64,000 bases of DNA from Enterobacter wuhouensis (GTDB taxonomy: Bacteria > Pseudomonadota > Gammaproteobacteria > Enterobacterales > Enterobacteriaceae), in NCBI RefSeq assembly GCF_004331265.1, contig NZ_SJOO01000006.1:124001-188000 (forward strand). The letters are read 5' to 3'. Position 1 is the first letter of the stretch. The number at the start of each line of letters is the position of its first letter. This document shows, one piece after another, positions 7,531-15,019 of the stretch. The translations under genes were made by a program, and so were the position numbers. The notes under the pieces were generated by a model that was not told the origin of the DNA, searched no databases, and saw only the letters and a program-made list of their open reading frames with translations.

Positions 7531-8310
7531 ATGAACATTACCCACATACGCAACGCCACCCAGCTGATTACCTACGCGGGGAAGCGCTTTTTAATCGATC
7601 CGATGCTTGCTCCGCAGGGGGCTTACCCTGGCTTTCCCGGTACGGCGCATGCGGAAATCCGCAACCCGACGGTCGAGCTTCCTGTTGACGTGACGACGCT
7701 GCTGGATGCCGACGCGGTGATTGTTACCCACACGCATGACGATCACTGGGATCAATCCGCCATTGCGCTGATCGCCAAAGACAAGCCGATCTACGTCCAA
7801 AACGACAGCGACGCCGCGCTGCTGCGCAGCCAGGGGTTTACCCGGCTGACGGTCATGACCGATGAAACGGCTTTTGGCGATATTCGCATCGCGAAAACGC
7901 ACGGCGGCCAGCATGGAACCGATCGCGCTTACGCCGTTCCGGAGCTGGCGGAGCGTCTGGGTGAAGCCTGCGGCGTCGTCTTCCGTCATCCCGACGAGAA
8001 GACGCTCTACATCGCGGGAGATACCATCTGGCGTGAAGAGGTGGCGGCCGACCTGCAAAAGCACCAGCCGGACGTCGTAGTGCTGAACGCCGGTTATGCG
8101 CACGTGATTGGCTTTGGTCCCATCATCATGGGCGAGCTGGATGTACTTAACGTGCATTTCCTGCTGCCTCAGGCGCAGATTGTTGCGGTCCACATGGAAG
8201 CTATTAACCACTGTCTGTTGACCCGTCGCGCGCTGCGTGAGTACGCTGAAGCCAACCAGTTCAGCGATGCGCTGAGCATTCCACAGGATGGCGAAAGCGT
8301 TATATTCTGA
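7531..8310 (+). CDS. Metallo-beta-lactamase-fold hydrolase (UlaG-like)
   Basis: 259 residues. The metal-binding signature HxHxDH is present as T66-H67-T68-H69-D70-D71-H72, with further ligands likely in IAGDTIW (Asp) and VHMEAINH (His). The N-terminal ITHIRNATQLITYAGKRFLI is typical of the UlaG/YtnP-like branch that acts on small esters, lactones or phosphodiesters; the substrate is unknown. The start follows an AGGAGGAT site. It stands 25 bases upstream of a GlxA/AraC regulator on the same strand, so the two probably form an operon and the regulator may sense or control the same substrate. Confidence 0.8.
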   Translation: MNITHIRNATQLITYAGKRFLIDPMLAPQGAYPGFPGTAHAEIRNPTVELPVDVTTLLDADAVIVTHTHDDHWDQSAIALIAKDKPIYVQNDSDAALLRSQGFTRLTVMTDETAFGDIRIAKTHGGQHGTDRAYAVPELAERLGEACGVVFRHPDEKTLYIAGDTIWREEVAADLQKHQPDVVVLNAGYAHVIGFGPIIMGELDVLNVHFLLPQAQIVAVHMEAINHCLLTRRALREYAEANQFSDALSIPQDGESVIF

Positions 8311-8335
8311 GTGTTAAAAGGGAAAGGAGAGACAG

Positions 8336-9289
8336 ATGCCGCTTATTAACGTCGCGATTGTCGCGGTGGATGGATTTAGCCCGTTTCACTACTCCGTTCC
8401 CTGCATTCTGTTTGGCGATACGGTATCCGGTGAAAAGCGCTTCAACGTCACGATCTGCGCTGAAACGCCGGGTTTCCTCACCTCTAAAGACGGCTTTGCG
8501 CTGAATGCGACGCAGGATTTTTCCGCCATCGTGGAGGCGGATATCGTCGTGGTGCCTTACTGGCAGCACGTGCTTGAACGGCCACCCCAGTCATTGATTG
8601 ACAGCCTGGTCCAGGCGCGAGACAGGGGCGCTGTAATTGTCGGGCTGTGCCTTGGCTCATTTGTGCTGGGCTATGCCGGTATTCTCGACGGTAAACGGGC
8701 GGCAACCCACTGGGAGTTTGAGCACCAGTTTCAGTCCCTGTTTCCGGATACGCGGCTGGATATCAACGCGCTTTACGTTGATGACGATAACATCATCACC
8801 TCCGCAGGCACCGCCGCGGCGCTGGACTGCTGTCTGTATATCATCCGCCAGCGGTTTGGCAGCGTGGTCGCCAATCAGATCGCCCGACGGATGATTGTGC
8901 CCCCGCACCGCGAGGGCGGGCAGGCGCAGTTTATTGCCCAGCCCGTGCCGAAGGACACTCGCGATGCGCGGATTAACTGCCTGATTGACTACCTTCAGCA
9001 GCATATTACCGAACCGCACGGTCTGGACTCGCTGGCGGACGTGGTATCGATGAGCCGCCGCACGCTGACCCGCCATTTTATCAAGGCCACGGGCATGAGC
9101 GTTGCCGACTGGCTCACCGCCGAGCGCCTGCGGCGCAGCCAGATCCTGCTGGAGGCCGGAAATATGCCGATTGAAAGCGTGGCAGAGCAGGTTGGGTTTT
9201 TGTCGGCAGTAACCTATCGCCAGCAGTTCAAGGCGCGCTTTGGCGTCAGCCCGGCGGAGTGGCGCAGGACGTTTCGCACTCGCCAGTAG
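8336..9289 (+). CDS. GlxA-family AraC-type transcriptional regulator
   Basis: 317 residues. The N-terminal half is a DJ-1/PfpI-type amidotransferase-like domain with the nucleophile-elbow motif GLCLGSFVLGYAG (Cys kept) and then GKRAATHWEF. The C-terminal 100 residues carry two AraC helix-turn-helix motifs (SLADVVSMSRRTLTRHF and SVAEQVGFLSAVTYRQQF). A good AAAGGAGAG site precedes the ATG. Regulators of this family usually activate catabolic genes nearby; the adjacent metallo-hydrolase is the obvious candidate target. The effector is unknown. Confidence 0.85.
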   Translation: MPLINVAIVAVDGFSPFHYSVPCILFGDTVSGEKRFNVTICAETPGFLTSKDGFALNATQDFSAIVEADIVVVPYWQHVLERPPQSLIDSLVQARDRGAVIVGLCLGSFVLGYAGILDGKRAATHWEFEHQFQSLFPDTRLDINALYVDDDNIITSAGTAAALDCCLYIIRQRFGSVVANQIARRMIVPPHREGGQAQFIAQPVPKDTRDARINCLIDYLQQHITEPHGLDSLADVVSMSRRTLTRHFIKATGMSVADWLTAERLRRSQILLEAGNMPIESVAEQVGFLSAVTYRQQFKARFGVSPAEWRRTFRTRQ

Positions 9290-9315
9290 GCCGGGTAAGC
9301 GCAGCGCCACCCGGC
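9287..9315. repeat. REP-like palindromic element
   Basis: GCCGGGTAAGCGCAGCGCC followed by ACCCGGC forms the imperfect stem typical of enterobacterial REP units. It fills the gap between the convergent regulator gene and the ATPase gene, the usual place for such elements, where they may limit read-through. Confidence 0.7.
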
Positions 9316-9317
9316 GT

Positions 9318-10406
9318 TTACCCCAGCTTCTCCATCCTGGTCTCCCCTTCCACCATCGACAGCTGATAGAGCGAAAACGAACGGTGTTTCTCAATCAACG
9401 TCGCCAGCTCCGGCGAGTGGCTGGTGAGCCAGATCTGCGAATAGCGGCTGGCTTCGGCAATCAGGCTCGCCAGCGCGGGCAGCATCTGCGGGTGCAGGCT
9501 GTTCTCCGGTTCGTTAAGGGCGATGAATGCGGGAGGGCGCGGGCTTAACAGCGCCACCGCGAGGCACAGGAAGCGCAGCGTGCCGTCGGAGAACTCCGCC
9601 GGTTCCAGCGGCCTGCTCAACCCCTCGCGCTGCATCATCATGCGAAAACGTCCGCCGGTGTTGTCGCTGTAAAACACGCAGCCGGGGAAGGCCTGGTCGA
9701 GGATGCGCATCAGCAGCAGTTCGTCGCCAATCTCCACGATGGTCTGAAACGCGGCGGCCAGGTTTGCGCCGTCGCTGGCGAGCACCGGCGAGCGAAAGCC
9801 TACCTGCGGGGCGCGAATGGCCGAGCCGGTTGATACAGAAAACTCGTGATAAAAACGCCAGTTACGCAGGGATTCGCGCATCTGCGACACCTCGGGGTAA
9901 AGGTGCGGTTCACCGAGCTGCCCGAACACCGATTCGTTCTCATACAGCGTGCCGCTGTGGGTCACTTTTTCATGATGCACGTTGTTCAGAAATACGGCCT
10001 GATTCTTACGCTTCATCAGCTGTGACGACGGGCGGCGGTGCTGGCCGCTCAGCCAGATGGACTCTTCTTTGATCACCGGGTCGAGCTGAAACTGCGACGG
10101 ATACGGCAGCTTCTCCACAAAGCCGACCTGCAGTTCGTATTCGTAGGTTTCTGTCTCTACCGCCAGGTTCATGCGCCGAAGCTGGTCGCTGCGGGTTTTA
10201 CCGGCCCAGAATACCTTCAGGATACCGCCCTCATTCGCCAGCGCCTGGGAGAACTGCCCCTGCGCCGCGCTGTGCATCAGGTAAATCGCCTTGTAAATGT
10301 TCGATTTTCCGGTGCCGTTGGGGCCGAAGACGATGTTGAGCTGCTCCAGATCCAGCGACATATCGCGAATTGAGCGGTAGTTTTGAATGTGCAGGGTTTT
10401 GATCAT
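9318..10406 (-). CDS. AAA/SMC-like ATPase (AAA_21 type), stand-alone
   Basis: 362 residues from the start MIKTLHIQNYRSI (an ATG four codons upstream is also possible). It is an RecF/OLD-like ABC ATPase: N-terminal IQNYRSIRD, Walker A FGPNGTGKSN, a signature FSDGTLRFLCLA and a Walker B region ALNEPENSLHP in which the usual first Asp is Asn, then TSHSPELATLIE. No TOPRIM or nuclease domain is fused, and no effector gene adjoins it. Proteins of this type occur in DNA repair and in phage defence, but also as chromosomal genes of unknown job. With host-like base composition it looks like a resident gene. Confidence 0.75.
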   Translation of the reverse strand: MIKTLHIQNYRSIRDMSLDLEQLNIVFGPNGTGKSNIYKAIYLMHSAAQGQFSQALANEGGILKVFWAGKTRSDQLRRMNLAVETETYEYELQVGFVEKLPYPSQFQLDPVIKEESIWLSGQHRRPSSQLMKRKNQAVFLNNVHHEKVTHSGTLYENESVFGQLGEPHLYPEVSQMRESLRNWRFYHEFSVSTGSAIRAPQVGFRSPVLASDGANLAAAFQTIVEIGDELLLMRILDQAFPGCVFYSDNTGGRFRMMMQREGLSRPLEPAEFSDGTLRFLCLAVALLSPRPPAFIALNEPENSLHPQMLPALASLIAEASRYSQIWLTSHSPELATLIEKHRSFSLYQLSMVEGETRMEKLG

Positions 10407-10465
10407 CGCCGTATCCATTTATGCAATCACACCTGTTTATAATCACAGTGTTTTAGGCTGAATGC

Positions 10466-10494
10466 AAAAAAAAGACGACAGTGAGGTGTCGTCT
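10466..10494 (-). terminator. Intrinsic terminator of the TudS-YbgA gene
   Basis: Read on the minus strand: a perfect 8-bp stem AGACGACA / TGTCGTCT (10473-10494, loop of 6), followed by a run of T that appears on the plus strand as seven A (10466-10472). It lies about 55 bases after the stop of the gene ending at 10551. Confidence 0.85.
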
Positions 10495-10550
10495 AAACGG
10501 GGTACTGCTTTGGGCCTCTATGGGTCAAATGGGCCTTCGCATTTTATTCA

Positions 10551-11510
10551 TCAGGTTACTGCCAGACGCAGACCCAAATCATCAGGATAGGGATCAAAGT
10601 AGTTTTGCGTCATCAGATACCGATCGGGGTATTCAGCCATGTAATGCTTCAGCAGCGTCAGCGGCGCGAGGATGGGCAGCAGCCCGTCGCGATAGTGCAG
10701 GATCACGTCGCGCAGCTCGACGCGCTGGCGGCTGTTGAGCTGGTTTCTGAAATAGCCCTGAATATGCATGAGCACGTTGGTGTGGTTTTTCCGCGAGGCG
10801 GGCTTTTTCAGGATCGCCATCAGCTTTTCACGGTACGCGATGAAGAACGCGTCCAGATCGTCCCATTCATGGAGCGAGGCAACGAACGGCCCGATTTCCC
10901 GGTAGCCCGCCTGATGGTGCGCCAGCAGCTGAAGCTTGTAGCGGCTGTGGAAATCCAAAATCGCGCGGCGCGTCAGGCCGTTCGCGCGCAGCGTGTTCAG
11001 TTCGTGAAGGGCAAAAACCCGCTCGATAAAGTTTTCCCGCAAAACCGGATCGTGAAGTCGGCCATCTTCCTCGACGGGCAGCCACGGATAAGTTTCAAGA
11101 AGGGCGGCGGTGAACAGCCCGACACCCTCCTTGCGGCCCCGGTTGCCGTTTTCATCATACAGCCGCACGCGCTCCATGCCGCAGCTTGGCGATTTCGCGC
11201 AGACGATAAATCCCGTCAGATCGCCGATTTTTGGCAGATATTCCGCCGTAAAGTCGACCATCTTTTGCGTCAGGTCGTCGTGCGGCGGCTTGCTGAAGCG
11301 CAGCTGCGTCTCGCCGCCGTCAGTCACCGTCAGGCGAATGGCCGGACGCGGCGTCGGCAGGCCGATCGCCATTTCAGGACACACGGGCCGGAAGTTCACC
11401 CACTGGGCCAGCTCATCCATGACGAAGCCCATACGCTTATGCCCGCCGTCAAAGCGAACGGCGGAGCCGGTCAAACATCCGCTAATGCCCAGTACAGGTT
11501 TCGTTGTCAT
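10551..11510 (-). CDS. TudS (DUF523) - YbgA (DUF1722) fusion protein
   Basis: 319 residues. The N-terminal half is DUF523, now linked to thiouracil desulfurase TudS: conserved cysteines C12 (GCLTG), C44 (VCPEM) and C104/C110 (CAKSPSCG) could hold an iron-sulfur cluster. The C-terminal half (from about 190) is the YbgA-type DUF1722 domain (HSRYKLQLLAH and YPDRYLMTQNYFDPYP). E. coli YbgA has only the second domain and lies beside phrB. Here the gene stands near a MerR regulator and a lipocalin, neighbours often seen with photolyase genes, yet no photolyase is present. The biological role of the fusion is unknown. Confidence 0.82.
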   Translation of the reverse strand: MTTKPVLGISGCLTGSAVRFDGGHKRMGFVMDELAQWVNFRPVCPEMAIGLPTPRPAIRLTVTDGGETQLRFSKPPHDDLTQKMVDFTAEYLPKIGDLTGFIVCAKSPSCGMERVRLYDENGNRGRKEGVGLFTAALLETYPWLPVEEDGRLHDPVLRENFIERVFALHELNTLRANGLTRRAILDFHSRYKLQLLAHHQAGYREIGPFVASLHEWDDLDAFFIAYREKLMAILKKPASRKNHTNVLMHIQGYFRNQLNSRQRVELRDVILHYRDGLLPILAPLTLLKHYMAEYPDRYLMTQNYFDPYPDDLGLRLAVT

Positions 11511-11612
11511 GGTGTGGTCCTCCAGTTCTATTATCTAAAACTTACACAGCATGACTAATTTGTCCAAGTATTGGCGGAGTTATTTTTTATTCTCTTTAAA
11601 AATCAATGATAC

Positions 11613-12023
11613 TTAGCTGCCCTTGTAGGTCGAGTAACCGTACTGGCTAAGCAGCAGAGGAATGTGCAGCTTTTCGTTGGTGCGGGTCACGGTAAACAGC
11701 ACCGGGATCTCCGGGAAGAAGGAGTCCAGCTTCTTCGTGTGGAAGTAATCGGCGGTTTTGAAGGTCACTTTATAGACGCCAGGCTGCATATCCTGATCCG
11801 CCGGATAGAGGGATTTGATGCGTCCGTCCTGGTCGGTTTTACCGCTGGCAAGCGGGGTCCATTTATCCTGCTGCTGCTTTTCCAGCGTGACGGTGACGCC
11901 AGGAGGCGGCGTGCCGGTTTGCTGGTCGAGAACGTGAACGCTCAGCGTACCGACAGGGGCGCTAAACGCGGCAGGGGCAAAGGCCATAGCGGCCAGGATC
12001 AGGAGAGGGGTCGTTTTTTTCAT
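11613..12023 (-). CDS. hiuH: Periplasmic 5-hydroxyisourate hydrolase (transthyretin-like)
   Basis: 136 residues, matching E. coli HiuH (137). A signal peptide covers about residues 1-21. The mature part begins VGTLSVHVLDQQTGTP and includes KTDQDGRIKSLYP and HIPLLLSQYGYSTY. The enzyme hydrolyses 5-hydroxyisourate to OHCU in urate breakdown. The C-terminal signature, normally YRGS, is YKGS here: a conservative Arg-to-Lys change at a position usually fixed. No uricase or OHCU decarboxylase gene is nearby. It is transcribed alone, with a 98-base gap to the MerR gene. Confidence 0.93.
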   Translation of the reverse strand: MKKTTPLLILAAMAFAPAAFSAPVGTLSVHVLDQQTGTPPPGVTVTLEKQQQDKWTPLASGKTDQDGRIKSLYPADQDMQPGVYKVTFKTADYFHTKKLDSFFPEIPVLFTVTRTNEKLHIPLLLSQYGYSTYKGS

Positions 12024-12122
12024 GGTGTTTTCCTGTGGAGTTGTCAGTCACAGGAAAACGTTAGCATCTGCGGCGCGGGAAAATATTCAACTTTTCGTGA
12101 AGATTCCCGCAGGAGAAAATTA

Positions 12123-12848
12123 TCAGAGGATAATCACGTCAAGCGATACCTGCTGCTGCCACTGCTCGACCTGCTTTTTGCGCGCGGCGGTGAGTTTACC
12201 GCGCGTCACCAGCAGCCATTTGCGGTCCGGGAAGATTTCCGGCGCCAGCGCGGCGGGTGGGGTGGGCAGAATGTCGATGCGGTGGCCCTGTCCGGTGCGC
12301 GTTAAGGCTTCGAGCCAGATTTCGCACGGGTCGTTCAGGTGCCAGCCGGTCATCAGGATGTTGTCGCCCGGCGCTTTTTTATCACCTTCCAGGCAAAACG
12401 AGGTGTAGGCGATGAGGATGCCGTCGAGAATGTCGCGCAGGGTCATGGCGGCGGGAACGTTGGCCGACATTTGGCCGCGCAGCGGGCGCAGCACGTTAGC
12501 CACCAGCTCGGGTCTCGGGTATTCGCGACCGGCGTCGTAAATCATCTGGCGCAGAGACTCGATTTTCCCGTCCTGCAGCCGCTGCAGCATGGCCTGCTGC
12601 AGCGTTTGCCAGTTGTTGGTGCGGCGCGGTGCTGGGCGCTCGAGCAGCGGTTTTACCTGGCCGATGGGAACGCCTTTTTTTACCCAGTCGAGGATTTTTA
12701 ACGCCTGCTGGACGTCTTCTTCGCTGTACTGGCGGTGGCCGCCCTCCGAGCGTTCAGGCTTGAGTAAACCGTAGCGTCGCTGCCACGCGCGCAGCGTGGT
12801 GGCGGTGATGCCGCTGAGTCTGGCGAATTCGCCGATGGAGTAAGCCAT
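12123..12848 (-). CDS. MerR-family regulator (MlrA/BluR-like)
   Basis: 241 residues. The N-terminal winged helix reads YSIGEFARLSGITATTLRAW then QRRYGLLKPERSEGGHRQYS, the pattern of MlrA and BluR (YcgE) of E. coli. The C-terminal 150 residues are the degenerate cobalamin-binding-like domain of that group; I find no Trp-x9-Glu-His motif, so B12 binding is not predicted. It is divergent from the lipocalin gene blc with 117 bases between starts, so it probably controls blc and itself. Related regulators (LitR, CarH) switch light-response genes in other bacteria. It is distinct from the standard mlrA locus. Confidence 0.8.
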   Translation of the reverse strand: MAYSIGEFARLSGITATTLRAWQRRYGLLKPERSEGGHRQYSEEDVQQALKILDWVKKGVPIGQVKPLLERPAPRRTNNWQTLQQAMLQRLQDGKIESLRQMIYDAGREYPRPELVANVLRPLRGQMSANVPAAMTLRDILDGILIAYTSFCLEGDKKAPGDNILMTGWHLNDPCEIWLEALTRTGQGHRIDILPTPPAALAPEIFPDRKWLLVTRGKLTAARKKQVEQWQQQVSLDVIIL

Positions 12849-12965
12849 GTCGGTGCCCGATGAGGAGGAATAATCTCAATATACTACGAATTTTTGATGA
12901 CGTGATGAAGCGCCGCATGGGTGCACTACACTTAACGTCCAACCGCACAAATGAAAGGAATTCTC

Positions 12966-13490
12966 ATGAAGCTATGGCCTGTTGTGACCGGTGTCGCCAT
13001 TGCCCTGACGCTGGTGGCTTGTAAATCCCCCACGCCGCCGAAAGGCGTGCAGCCTATTACCAACTTTGACGCCAGCCGCTATCTCGGCAAATGGTATGAA
13101 ATCGCCCGCCTTGAAAACCGCTTCGAACGCGGGCTGGAGCAGGTAACCGCGACCTACGGCGAGCGGAGCGACGACGGCATCAGCGTGCTTAACAAGGGTT
13201 ACGACCCGGTGAAAAACGAGTGGAATGAGAGCGAGGGTAAAGCCTACTTTACCGGAGCACCGACAACCGCCGCGCTCAAGGTCTCCTTCTTCGGCCCGTT
13301 CTACGGCGGCTATAACGTGATCAGACTGGACGATAACTACCAGTACGCCCTGGTCAGCGGCCCGAACCGGGACTATCTGTGGATATTGTCACGCACGCCA
13401 ACCATCCCGGACGCGGTGAAGCAGGACTACCTGAACACCGCGCGCAGTCTTGGCTTCCGCGTCGACCTGCTGGTATGGGTGAAGCAGTAG
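12966..13490 (+). CDS. blc: Outer-membrane lipocalin Blc
   Basis: 174 residues from the ATG at 12966, chosen because AAAGGAA lies 7 bases upstream; an ATG at 12951 has no such site. The lipobox LVAC places the lipidated Cys at 19, and the following Lys suits outer-membrane sorting. Lipocalin motifs are present: GKWYEIARLENRFERGLEQV and later NVIRLDDNYQYALVSGPNRD. Blc binds lysophospholipids and fatty acids and is linked to membrane repair under stress. It is divergent from the MerR regulator and ends 3 bases before the convergent adhesin gene. Confidence 0.93.
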   Translation: MKLWPVVTGVAIALTLVACKSPTPPKGVQPITNFDASRYLGKWYEIARLENRFERGLEQVTATYGERSDDGISVLNKGYDPVKNEWNESEGKAYFTGAPTTAALKVSFFGPFYGGYNVIRLDDNYQYALVSGPNRDYLWILSRTPTIPDAVKQDYLNTARSLGFRVDLLVWVKQ

Positions 13491-13493
13491 CCC

Positions 13494-14501
13494 TTACTGG
13501 TACGAGAAGGTGATGCTCGCCAGCGCATTGGCGGTGCCCGGCACCACTTCGCCCGTGCGGATGTACTGCGCCTGAAACGGCAGAGAGAGCGTTTGGGCGG
13601 CGGTCGTCGTCTGGATGAAGAACTGGTTCGTGGTGCCTGCCGCAGAGCTGTCTGGCCCCATCATCAGCGGCCCGGTGCCGTTGTAAAAGAACTGCACCCC
13701 CACGCCGGAAGCGGACGACTCACCGGTAAGCGTCACGACCGAAGAGGTGTTCGACGGCGTGGTCTGGTCGGTCATTACGGCGTTCACCGCGATATTGGCG
13801 TCGCAGCTCAGGCCGACGGTAAACGATCCCGACGGCGACGTGCTACCCACGGTCGGCAGCGTGTGGATATCAATGTTGCCCAGCTCAACGCTGGCGCTTT
13901 TGGTGCTCACCGTGCAGCCGCTCGCCGTCACCGTGATGGTGGTGGGGTTAATGATCACCTTCGCGGTTTTCACTTCGTTGTTGTAGGCGGTGAGGATCGC
14001 GGCGTTAATGGTTGGCGTCTGGTAAACGCCGGACTTCAGCGCTACGCCGGTCTTTATAAACGTCACTTTTGCCGACCAGCCCAGCGCGGTGGCGTAACCG
14101 CTAGTCCCGTCGGCCGGATAGCTCTGGGTGATGCCGGACTGCATCGGGACATAGGTGGTGCCGTTAAAATCTTTGAGCCCCAGAATGAAGCCAATACCGG
14201 GCACGCCCGTTTCAAACACCATGTAGCTTGCGCCATTGACGACGACCGTGATGCCGGTGGCAATCATGCTGCTGCTCGGCTCCAGCGTACCTTTGGAGCA
14301 GGTAAATATCAGGCCGCACCAGAACACTTCTGAAACGCTTGCGCTTGCACTCCATTCAGAGCCGATCGTCTTTCCTGGCACAATGGAATCCGCCGGGCCG
14401 GACCACGTCATGGGCGTTGGCGAAAGGGCGATATCCGATGTCCAGGAGAGGGCAAAGGCCTGGGACGTGACGAAGAGCAGGGCTAACATTAGTAAACGCA
14501 T
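13494..14501 (-). CDS. Fimbrial tip adhesin (FimH-like, two-domain)
   Basis: 335 residues with a signal peptide (MRLLMLALLFVTSQAFA). The N-terminal half (to about 185) has no strong family signature and should be the lectin/receptor domain; two cysteines lie near 62-68. The C-terminal half is a pilin-type Ig domain (GCTVSTKSASVELGNIDIHT, ending ALASITFSY) that accepts a donor strand. It is the last gene of the operon, where tip adhesins usually sit, and overlaps the minor pilin stop by one base (TAATG). Its ligand cannot be inferred. Confidence 0.82.
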   Translation of the reverse strand: MRLLMLALLFVTSQAFALSWTSDIALSPTPMTWSGPADSIVPGKTIGSEWSASASVSEVFWCGLIFTCSKGTLEPSSSMIATGITVVVNGASYMVFETGVPGIGFILGLKDFNGTTYVPMQSGITQSYPADGTSGYATALGWSAKVTFIKTGVALKSGVYQTPTINAAILTAYNNEVKTAKVIINPTTITVTASGCTVSTKSASVELGNIDIHTLPTVGSTSPSGSFTVGLSCDANIAVNAVMTDQTTPSNTSSVVTLTGESSASGVGVQFFYNGTGPLMMGPDSSAAGTTNQFFIQTTTAAQTLSLPFQAQYIRTGEVVPGTANALASITFSYQ

Positions 14502-15019
14502 TATTGATACTCCGTAGTCCAGGTCGCTACTGCCGAAACGTCTCCGGCATTGACCGGCGCACCCGTGGCGACCAGTCGCGCATAGAAGGTCATTTTTACG
14601 CTCTCATCCCCCGCTGCGCCGTAGGCGGCGGTTTGGGTGTCCAGCGGGATCGGCACGCTGTCTTTATCCAGAATCTGCACCGCGACGCCGGTTGCACCGC
14701 CCCCGGCGATTTTGACGAGCTGCGGGTCATCGTCGTCCGGCGTGCCGCTGAAGCGGATTTTTACGCCCGCGAAGGTGGGGCCGCACTCTTCAAGCGTGAG
14801 CGTAAAGGGCGTTTTGATATTGCTGGCCGCGCCCGTCTCGGTGAACTGCTTAATGCCGATGGTGCCCAGCGGCACGGTTTGCTCCTCGGAATCCGCCGCC
14901 ACGATGCAGGTGTTGCCCATGACGCTGCCGGTTACGGAGACCAGCACGTCGTAGCCGCGCACCGGCACGGTAAACGCCATCAGCAGGGCGAGACAGGTGA
15001 GGCGAAAGGCTACTGACAT
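14501..15019 (-). CDS. Minor fimbrial subunit
   Basis: 172 residues with a signal peptide (to about residue 22). Pilin hallmarks: two cysteines (NTCIVAADSE and LEECGPTFAG), a GIKQF segment and the C-terminal ATWTTEYQ ending of type 1-like pilins. It overlaps the usher gene by 10 bases and the adhesin gene by one. It probably joins the adhesin to the rod or ends the fibre. Confidence 0.85.
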   Translation of the reverse strand: MSVAFRLTCLALLMAFTVPVRGYDVLVSVTGSVMGNTCIVAADSEEQTVPLGTIGIKQFTETGAASNIKTPFTLTLEECGPTFAGVKIRFSGTPDDDDPQLVKIAGGGATGVAVQILDKDSVPIPLDTQTAAYGAAGDESVKMTFYARLVATGAPVNAGDVSAVATWTTEYQ

